The position numbers and the translations under genes are program-made. The notes beneath the pieces are model-generated. The model did not search any database, was not told where the DNA came from, and worked only from the letters and a program-made list of their open reading frames with translations. This document shows positions 33,346-38,139 of a stretch of DNA of 38,139 bases, in pieces. How positions within the stretch are numbered: position 1 is the stretch's first letter; each line of letters starts with the position of its first letter. The DNA lies in NCBI RefSeq assembly GCF_013911755.1, contig NZ_JACESP010000031.1, positions 1 to 38,139 of the forward strand, in the 5' to 3' direction. The stretch is from Sphingosinicella sp. (lineage in GTDB: Bacteria > Pseudomonadota > Alphaproteobacteria > Sphingomonadales > Sphingomonadaceae).

Positions 33346-33632
33346 AAAGTCAGCTTCGACGCCTCTTGCAGGATCGCCTTGTCCAGCGCCAAATCCGCGA
33401 CCAGCTTCTTCAGCTGCGCATTTTCTCGCTCCAGATCTTTCAGCCGACGCACCTGGTCGACCTTCAGGCCGCCATATTCCTTACGCCACCTATACAGCGT
33501 CTGTTCGGCAATCCCGATCTGCCGACAAGCCTCGACGGCGGTCCCGCCTCGACCGACAATCACATCCACCTCACGCAGCTTCGCGATGATCTGCTCCGGC
33601 GTAAATCGCTGACGTCCCATACTATTCTCCAA
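33342..33632 (-). CDS. IS3-family transposase OrfA (HTH)
   Basis: A 96-aa DNA-binding subunit: GRQRFTPEQIIAKLREVDVI, then a helix-turn-helix EACRQIGIAEQTLYRWRKEY and a leucine-zipper-like LKDLERENAQLKKLVADLAL. The stop overlaps OrfB in the -1 frame after ACT TTT, where the slip would give TTT then TTG. ATG at 33617 (MGRQRF) is an alternative start. Confidence 0.9.
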   Translation of the reverse strand: MENSMGRQRFTPEQIIAKLREVDVIVGRGGTAVEACRQIGIAEQTLYRWRKEYGGLKVDQVRRLKDLERENAQLKKLVADLALDKAILQEASKLTF

Positions 33633-33676
33633 TTCTCATGCCCCGCAGGGCTCTCTCCAGAATTGGACCAAGTTTC

Positions 33677-33949
33677 TCAAGGCAGTCCACAGCCCAGCAC
33701 GACCTCCCGGTAGCCAGGAATGCGCACGACTGCCTCGACGGCATCGACGACCCGCTTCATGTCAGCCAGTGTCGGAGCGGCCATAAAAACGGGCGATGCC
33801 GCAAACAAATGCGGATGCGTTTTCATTAGCGACGCGCCGAACCCGGCGCGACCAACTGCCAAGTCAAGCCGATATCCCAGGTCATCAATGTTAAGAGTTA
33901 CACACGAACAGTCGATATTTGCCTGCTCGGCAGCACCAGCAGCTGTCAT
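33677..33949 (-). pseudogene. N-terminal fragment of an unidentified gene, cut at the IS3 edge
   Basis: A 90-aa frame that ends 5 bp from the IS3 terminus. It reads like a real protein start: CSCVTLNIDDLGYRLDLAVG, then GASLMKTHPHLFAASPVFMA and MKRVVDAVEAVVRIPGYREV, but stops abruptly after VLGCGLP. I think the IS or a linked deletion removed the rest. No family is named with confidence. The 209 bp between this fragment and the next gene (33950-34158) shows a further open frame but nothing that I can support. Confidence 0.5.
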
Positions 33950-34158
33950 GCTTGTACCATAAGTCTACGGCTTCCTTGCGGGGAACTGACAGGGCTCGGT
34001 CTGCCGCCCGCCTCCATTGACCACAAGTGGTGCTGCACATCGATCCGGCCGCAAGAACCTCGAGATAAGTGTCTCTCAGATCCGACAAGGAATTGGCCCG
34101 CCACAACGCTGCGGCGGGCCATCAGCCCGGCGGGGGGGATGGGGCGGGGGCTGAATTC

Positions 34159-34533
34159 TCACATGTGGTTCATGGGCATCGGCTTATCGGCAGGCTTCAT
34201 GGGCTTGCCCATGTCCTTGTCCATGCAGCATCCACTGCCGCTTGCCTTGGGAGGGGGGGCTGCATGAGCAGGCTGACTGGGTCCGTTCGCGCTTCCCGAC
34301 GAGCCAGAGTGATTCGGCATGTTCTGCATACCTTCCCGATGGTCCTTCATCATCCGGTCGTGCATGTCCTGACCACCGTGCTCCATTCCTTGCTTGTGCG
34401 CATGGCTTTGGGCGGGCGGGGGCGCTGCGGGTTTTGCGGCTTGCGCCGCCTTTGGTGGCTCATCCGCGAACGCCGCCACTGTACCAAGCATCAGTATGCC
34501 AGCAGCTGCCGTGAAGGTCGTAATCCTGCGCAT
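34159..34533 (-). CDS. Exported His/Met-rich protein, probable copper binding
   Basis: A 124-aa protein with a signal peptide (TTFTAAAGILMLGTVAAFAD). The mature part is low-complexity and rich in His, Met and Pro: HAHKQGMEHGGQDMHDRMMK, GCCMDKDMG and the C-terminal KPMPMNHM. Such composition fits periplasmic copper or silver binding. ATG at 34533 has GGAGAA 7 bp upstream. A longer in-frame ORF running upstream to 34962 is mostly antisense-type sequence over the neighbouring gene and was not used. A short hairpin (34567-34582, AAGCCG arms) lies just upstream of the gene. Confidence 0.7.
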   Translation of the reverse strand: MRRITTFTAAAGILMLGTVAAFADEPPKAAQAAKPAAPPPAQSHAHKQGMEHGGQDMHDRMMKDHREGMQNMPNHSGSSGSANGPSQPAHAAPPPKASGSGCCMDKDMGKPMKPADKPMPMNHM

Positions 34534-34655
34534 TTCGAGTTCTCCATTTTTGTCTACGGCGCGCGTAAGCCGTTGTCGGCTTGCCGAGTGCTTCAATCCC
34601 GAATGCCACCACGGATGCGCGGGCTGAATACGTAAGTTACGAATCGAACCGCGCT

Positions 34656-35093
34656 TCAATGGCCCATCGCCCCCATGGTGCGGCAACCCTCTGCGCAGGT
34701 TCGGCAAGTCTGGGCACAGCGGACCATCTGCTGGTCGGCCTGATGGTGCGAGCACTCGTCCGCGCAACGTGCACAGGCTTCGGCACAGGCCTGGCAAAGG
34801 ACCTGGTGGAGAGGCGATCCGCGCAGCATGGAATTCGCCGTGGTCTGGCACAGTTCTGCGCAGTCCGCGAGCATCGCCAACATCGCGGGCGAAGCAAGCG
34901 CCCCTCCCCGCTTCATCGCATAATTTACTGTCGTGAGACACATTCGATGTGAAGCGATGCACAGGTCGATGCAGTCTTCCATAGAGTTTTCCATGTTTGT
35001 CATCTGATGCTGTTGCCCGGCCGCCGGTCGCGCCAGGGCAGCGCCTATCGCTAGTGCGGCGCCGCCTCCCAATACGCCTCGTCGTTCAATCAT
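34656..35093 (-). CDS. Four-helix-bundle copper-storage protein (Csp1-like, Tat-exported)
   Basis: A 145-aa protein whose N-terminus (MIERRGVLGGGAALAIGAAL) has twin arginines and a hydrophobic core, indicating Tat export. Many Cys lie in C-x2-C or C-x3-C spacings along helices: MEDCIDLC, HRMCL, DCAELC, CQACAEACARCADEC, CAQTCRTCAEGC. This is the DUF326/Csp pattern, in which cysteines lining a four-helix bundle store many Cu(I) ions. It fits beside the CPH copper ATPase and the His/Met-rich protein. Confidence 0.85.
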   Translation of the reverse strand: MIERRGVLGGGAALAIGAALARPAAGQQHQMTNMENSMEDCIDLCIASHRMCLTTVNYAMKRGGALASPAMLAMLADCAELCQTTANSMLRGSPLHQVLCQACAEACARCADECSHHQADQQMVRCAQTCRTCAEGCRTMGAMGH

Positions 35094-35145
35094 GATGTGC
35101 CTCCGATATCTTATTCATAACCGCAGCCCCGCCCCCGCAAATTGG

Positions 35146-35559
35146 TCAAGGATCACGCCGCGCTGCTTCGCATGGACCCTTGCCCTGCTTGTCCCGTGCC
35201 ATGCGCGTGTCCTCCCACGGCCAATGCCCATTGATCTCGACGCCGAGCGAAATGCTGAGGAAGGTGCGGACGAGCACAAGACCCGCGAGTACGATCAGGT
35301 CGTCCAGCGTTGGATTGATCACCAGTGATTTCACGATGTCGCCGGCGACCAGGAATTCCAGACCCAGGAGAATGCTTCGACCCAGCGCGGACCGAAACGA
35401 GCCATAGGCAGCCGTTCGATCGCCGCGGAGCGCACGGTTGGCGAACAGGATGGTTGCCAACGTCGCACCGGTCAGGATCGTCAACGTGCCGGCCAATTCA
35501 AGAATGACGACGGCAAGCCTGAAGAACCCGTCCAGCCAGTCCGCATCAATGGTGATCAT
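35146..35559 (-). CDS. DUF1622 membrane protein
   Basis: A 137-aa membrane protein with segments FFRLAVVILELAGTLTILTG, SILLGLEFLVAGDIVKSLVI and DDLIVLAGLVLVRTFLSISL. The blocks R-S-x-L-G-R-x-I-L-L-G-L-E-F-L-V-A-x-D-I and V-R-T-F-L-S-x-S-L-x-x-E are the DUF1622 signature. Function unknown. ATG at 35559 overlaps the cytochrome gene by 14 bp. Confidence 0.8.
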   Translation of the reverse strand: MITIDADWLDGFFRLAVVILELAGTLTILTGATLATILFANRALRGDRTAAYGSFRSALGRSILLGLEFLVAGDIVKSLVINPTLDDLIVLAGLVLVRTFLSISLGVEINGHWPWEDTRMARDKQGKGPCEAARRDP

Positions 35560-36259
35560 ACCATCCTCTGCGCCGGATATTGTTGAAGCTATCCGTCGTA
35601 TGGCAGGCGTAACATTGTTCGACCCGTGCTTTCTCTCCGGCCGCACGCTGCGACACCATGCTGAAATGCTCCATGTAGTGGCTGGGCGGAGCCTTGTGAC
35701 ATTGCGAGCACTGAGTGGAATTTACCGACGGGTGTCGGTAGTTCGCAATCTGCCAGCTGTTCGTTGTGTGGCAGCTCGCACAATCGGAACCAAACGCGCC
35801 GAGATGGGGGTCGCGGATGGAATGACAGCTTGCGCAGTTAAGAGCGGCTTCGGGACCCAGGCCGTGCGGACTAACTGGCGTGGAACTTTGCCCTTGGCGC
35901 CAGACCTTGGGATCGAGCAGCGCCTGATGATTCATGCGGACGATGCCCTGGTCGCCTTCGTGTTCGACGTGGCAGGAGGTGCATTCCTTCGCTTTGGCAT
36001 GGAATTGCGTGGATAGCTTGTTTCCGAAATCCGTCATCACATGACAGCTGAGGCACGTCTTGCTTTCGACGCCCTTCAACGGCGTATGACATGTCGTGCA
36101 CTGGGCAGCGAAGGATTGGTGCGCGCCAGACAGCGGGCCTGGCGCCACCAGACGCTCAACCAGACCTGCGCTCGCCGGAGCGCTCGAACGGGTCGCAACG
36201 GCAGTGATCATGGCAAGCAGTGCCAAAACGAACACTGCAAGGAGCGCTTTGCTCCGCAT
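35546..36259 (-). CDS. Seven-heme periplasmic c-type cytochrome
   Basis: A 237-aa protein with an N-terminal membrane anchor or signal (ALLAVFVLALLAMITAVA). Seven CxxCH heme-binding motifs are present in order: CTTCH, CLSCH, CTSCH, CASCH, CASCH, CSQCH and CYACH. Extra His residues (e.g. HVEHEGDQ, YRHPS, HYMEHF) can serve as distal ligands, as in class III/cytochrome c3-like multiheme proteins. It should pass electrons between the membrane b-type protein next to it and periplasmic acceptors. Its ATG overlaps the upstream stop by one base (TGATG). Confidence 0.87.
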   Translation of the reverse strand: MRSKALLAVFVLALLAMITAVATRSSAPASAGLVERLVAPGPLSGAHQSFAAQCTTCHTPLKGVESKTCLSCHVMTDFGNKLSTQFHAKAKECTSCHVEHEGDQGIVRMNHQALLDPKVWRQGQSSTPVSPHGLGPEAALNCASCHSIRDPHLGAFGSDCASCHTTNSWQIANYRHPSVNSTQCSQCHKAPPSHYMEHFSMVSQRAAGEKARVEQCYACHTTDSFNNIRRRGWYDHH

Positions 36260-36984
36260 CACAGCCAGCGCAACCCGAAATAGATCGCCGCACCGATGTG
36301 AACCACGAGCAGGCCATAAACGATACTGCCCAGCACGATATGCAGCAGTCGCCATTTCGCGAAGAGAGCGTTGGTCGCCTCCTCCGCGCGGATCGCAAAT
36401 TCGGTGTCGGCTAACGCGGCGGCGAGCACCTCTTTTCTTTCGGAGGATGTTGGAGCCGGAATGCTGCCGGACACGAAGAAGTAGCGTTTCCAACCCGAAA
36501 CCGGAACCTCGGAGGCGAGATCGGGAGGGGGCGCCGGAAGATTGAGAAAGGCCGACTGAAGAGAGGCAAGCTCAGATCGACGACCGCGCAGCGCTCTGGC
36601 GATCTGCCCGAGAAGATAGCGGCCGATGAACCCGCTTAGGACGGTTAACAGAAGGACGCCGGTCAGCATCACGCCAAGGGGGCTCTCGAACTTGTGCGCG
36701 GCATGCACCAGCCCGAAGATCGGCGCCAGAACTCCGGAATAGGCGTGAATGGCGAGCAGGGTCGGCTTACTGATGTAGCGCGTTAAGGCGCGTTCGATCC
36801 ACTTGACGTGCTTTACGGCCACATAGGGCAGCGTGAGAAGCATCAGCACGGTCGCGGCAATGCCGGTCAGGCCTCCGACCAGGCTGCCGGGGAAGCGGGG
36901 CGAGACATGCACGAGATAGCCCAGCGGGAAGACAAGGAGGAAGCCGACCAGAAGCCCCATAAGGATGTCGCCGCGCTCCCGCAT
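36259..36984 (-). CDS. Cytochrome-b-like integral membrane protein
   Basis: A 241-aa membrane protein. Hydrophobic segments are at about residues 9-29, 33-56, 80-95, 100-122 and 215-240. Candidate heme-ligand His residues lie in AIHAYSGVLAPIFGLVHAAH and in RLLHIVLGSIVYGLLVVHIG, spaced as in b-type cytochromes of NapC-partner or ferric-reductase-like complexes. The soluble loop in the middle includes SGWKRYFFVSGSIPAPTSSE. Starts overlap at both ends by one base (TGATG). It probably links the flavin/2Fe-2S reductase to the multiheme cytochrome. Confidence 0.7.
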   Translation of the reverse strand: MRERGDILMGLLVGFLLVFPLGYLVHVSPRFPGSLVGGLTGIAATVLMLLTLPYVAVKHVKWIERALTRYISKPTLLAIHAYSGVLAPIFGLVHAAHKFESPLGVMLTGVLLLTVLSGFIGRYLLGQIARALRGRRSELASLQSAFLNLPAPPPDLASEVPVSGWKRYFFVSGSIPAPTSSERKEVLAAALADTEFAIRAEEATNALFAKWRLLHIVLGSIVYGLLVVHIGAAIYFGLRWL

Positions 36985-37741
36985 CAGGCTTCCACGACGA
37001 GCGGTTGGCCGGTGCTCTTGGCCTGGCACGCCAGGATATAGCCGTCGGCCTTGTCAGAAGCGGCGAGACCTGACTCTACGTCCATGGTCACATCACCGGC
37101 GAGGAGCTTGATGACGCAAACCCCACATTCGCCAGCACGGCACGCATAGGGGATCTCCACGCCGGCACCCTCCGCTGCTTCCAACACCGTCTGATCCACA
37201 GGCAGTGCGGCCGAAACCCCAGAAACGGAGAAGGTGATCGTCGTTGCTGCAACGGAGGGCGATGCCGGCTGCCGCGCCGGCGCGGGCTTGACCTCGAGTT
37301 CGGCGGAATCCTGAGGCAGCGAAGCGGGCCCAAAGGCTTCGGTGTAGAGCTGGGCTTCGGGCACGCCGAGCTCGGCGAGCTCCTTGCGCATGGCAGCCAT
37401 CATGCCGGGCGGCCCGCACAGGTGGATGCGGCGTCGCGTAATGTCGGGCACTGCTGCAGTCAACATTTCCCGTGTGATCGGTCCTGTGGGCCCCATCCAC
37501 ACGGTACCGGGCGATCGCTCCATCGCGGCAATGACGTGCAGGTTGGAGAAGCGCTGCTCCATGCGCTCTATCTCATCGCGGAACACGAATTCCTCTGTCG
37601 AACGCGCACCATAGAGGAAGAAAATATCGCCTGCCCACGCGGTGTCGGTAAGATAGCGCAGAACCGACATCATCGGCGTGATACCCACCCCGCCGGCGAT
37701 CAGGACTATGCTGTCCGCATCAGTGCCAGTAAACGTGAACG
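36984..37741 (-). pseudogene. Ferredoxin-NAD(P) reductase-like flavoprotein with 2Fe-2S domain, N-terminus removed by IS6100
   Basis: The native part begins at PFTFTGTDADSIVLIAGGVG and keeps the NAD(P)-binding domain (GGVGITPMMSVLRYL, FFLYGARSTEEFVF, HLCGPPGMM). A linker and a C-terminal plant-type ferredoxin domain follow (ACRAGECGVC for three Cys, then ILACQ for the fourth). The FAD-binding domain is missing: the gene meets the IS6100 end at 37741/37742. The frame stays open into IS6100 to an ATG at 37934, so a chimeric protein could be made, but it would lack FAD. Such reductases normally feed electrons from NAD(P)H; this one is probably inactive. Confidence 0.85.
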
Positions 37742-38139
37742 GGCTCTGTTGCAAAAATCGTGAAGCTTGAGCATGCTTGGCGGAGATTGGACGGACGGAA
37801 CGATGACGGATTTCAAGTGGCGCCATTTCCAGGGTGATGTGATCCTGTGGGCGGTGCGCTGGTATTGTCGCTATCCGATCAGCTATCGCGACCTTGAGGA
37901 AATGCTGGCGGAACGCGGCATTTCGGTCGACCATACGACGATCTATCGCTGGGTCCAGTGCTACGCCCCGGAGATGGAGAAGCGGCTGCGCTGGTTCTGG
38001 CGGCGTGGCTTTGATCCGAGCTGGCGCCTGGATGAAACCTACGTCAAGGTGCGGGGCAAGTGGACCTACCTGTACCGGGCAGTCGACAAGCGGGGCGACA
38101 CGATCGATTTCTACCTGTCGCCGACCCGCAGCGCCAAGG
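37742..38139 (+). mobile_element. IS6100 (IS6 family), left part
   Basis: The terminus GGCTCTGTTGCAAA begins at 37742, matching the IS6100 inverted repeat from memory of that element. The following 398 bp carry its leader and the front of its transposase. The rest lies beyond the window. IS6-family elements are common in sphingomonad plasmids and often mark module joins and deletions. Confidence 0.93.
37803..38139 (+). CDS. tnpA: IS6100 transposase (3' part outside window)
   Basis: The first 112 codons of an IS6-family transposase: TDFKWRHFQGDVILWAVRWY, then LEEMLAERGISVDHTTIYRW and the first catalytic Asp (D77) in SWRLDETYVKVRGKW. This matches the IS6100 transposase as I recall it. The frame is open to the right edge; about 150 residues with the remaining catalytic acids are outside. 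Confidence 0.95.
   Translation, partial: MTDFKWRHFQGDVILWAVRWYCRYPISYRDLEEMLAERGISVDHTTIYRWVQCYAPEMEKRLRWFWRRGFDPSWRLDETYVKVRGKWTYLYRAVDKRGDTIDFYLSPTRSAK

Larger units (their letters stand above)
32432..33671 (-). mobile_element. IS3-family insertion sequence (IS407-group-like)
   Basis: About 1240 bp bounded by TTGGTCC (32432-32438) and its inverted copy GGACCAA (33665-33671). The arms read TTGGTCCGGTT and TTGGTCCAATT inward, then diverge. It encodes OrfA and OrfB on the minus strand. I see no matching target duplication in the 4 bp on either side (ATGA versus GTTT), so either my ends are slightly off or the flanks have been rearranged. It sits inside the copper module. Confidence 0.82.

Noticed and set aside
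33891-34106. A 71-codon minus-strand frame with several Cys, considered as a MerR/CueR-type C-terminus
   Set aside because: No helix-turn-helix, no typical metal-loop spacing and it overlaps the truncated ORF in another frame.
34534-34962. In-frame upstream extension of the His/Met-rich protein gene
   Set aside because: It would remove the signal peptide from the N-terminus and overlap the Csp gene; ATG 34533 has a good ribosome-binding site.
1-38139. CRISPR arrays, tRNA or rRNA genes
   Set aside because: No regularly spaced direct repeats and no tRNA- or rRNA-like stretch was noticed on either strand by eye; a covariance-model scan was not possible.

Overview
The window looks like part of a conjugative plasmid or integrative conjugative element from a GC-rich alphaproteobacterium, most likely a sphingomonad (Sphingobium, Novosphingobium or Sphingomonas type). 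I infer this from codon use, from the VirB/VirD4 gene style, from the LuxR/LuxI/PhyH block, and from an IS6100 copy. No replication gene, integrase, attachment site, tRNA, rRNA or CRISPR array was recognised, so plasmid versus ICE stays open.

Region 1 (1-1548, + strand) holds the DNA-processing genes: a MobC-like accessory protein and a relaxase with the motif HTDTDHPHVH. Region 2 (1550-7877) is a cargo block between the relaxase and the transfer operon. It holds an AbiEi/AbiEii toxin-antitoxin pair behind a long operator-like inverted repeat, a small DUF551-like gene, a divergent pair (a HEPN-like protein and a PD-(D/E)XK nuclease candidate), an XRE regulator with a YozE-like domain, and a zinc-ribbon/HEPN/RES protein. 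It reads as a defence or addiction island.

Region 3 (7915-24069, - strand) reads as one long transcription unit: luxR2 - luxR1 - luxI - phyH - trbM-like - virB1-B2-B3-B4-B5 - eexN - virB6-B7-B8-B9-B10-B11 - virD4 - LPD7 protein. Neighbours mostly overlap or lie within a few bases. A complete quorum-sensing module therefore stands at the head of a complete type IV secretion operon, which suggests density-controlled conjugation. A perfect 16-bp palindrome lies upstream of luxI. A Fur-box-like sequence overlaps a candidate promoter upstream of luxR2. A divergent winged-helix gene (24291-24860) ends the transfer region.

Region 4 (24965-37741, - strand) is a metabolic and metal module. From its upstream end it carries a 2Fe-2S flavin oxidoreductase cut by IS6100, a membrane cytochrome-b-like protein, a seven-heme cytochrome c, a DUF1622 membrane protein, a Tat-exported Cys-rich copper-storage protein, a His/Met-rich periplasmic protein, a truncated ORF, an IS3-family element, a CPH-type copper ATPase, a PRPP synthetase paralogue, a small ORF, a beta-CASP RNase, an archaeal-type NMP (AMP) phosphorylase and an archaeal-type (type II) GAPDH. 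The last three genes are tightly coupled and suggest an RNA-to-sugar-phosphate salvage route. Region 5 (37742-38139) is the first 398 bp of IS6100, which runs out of the window.
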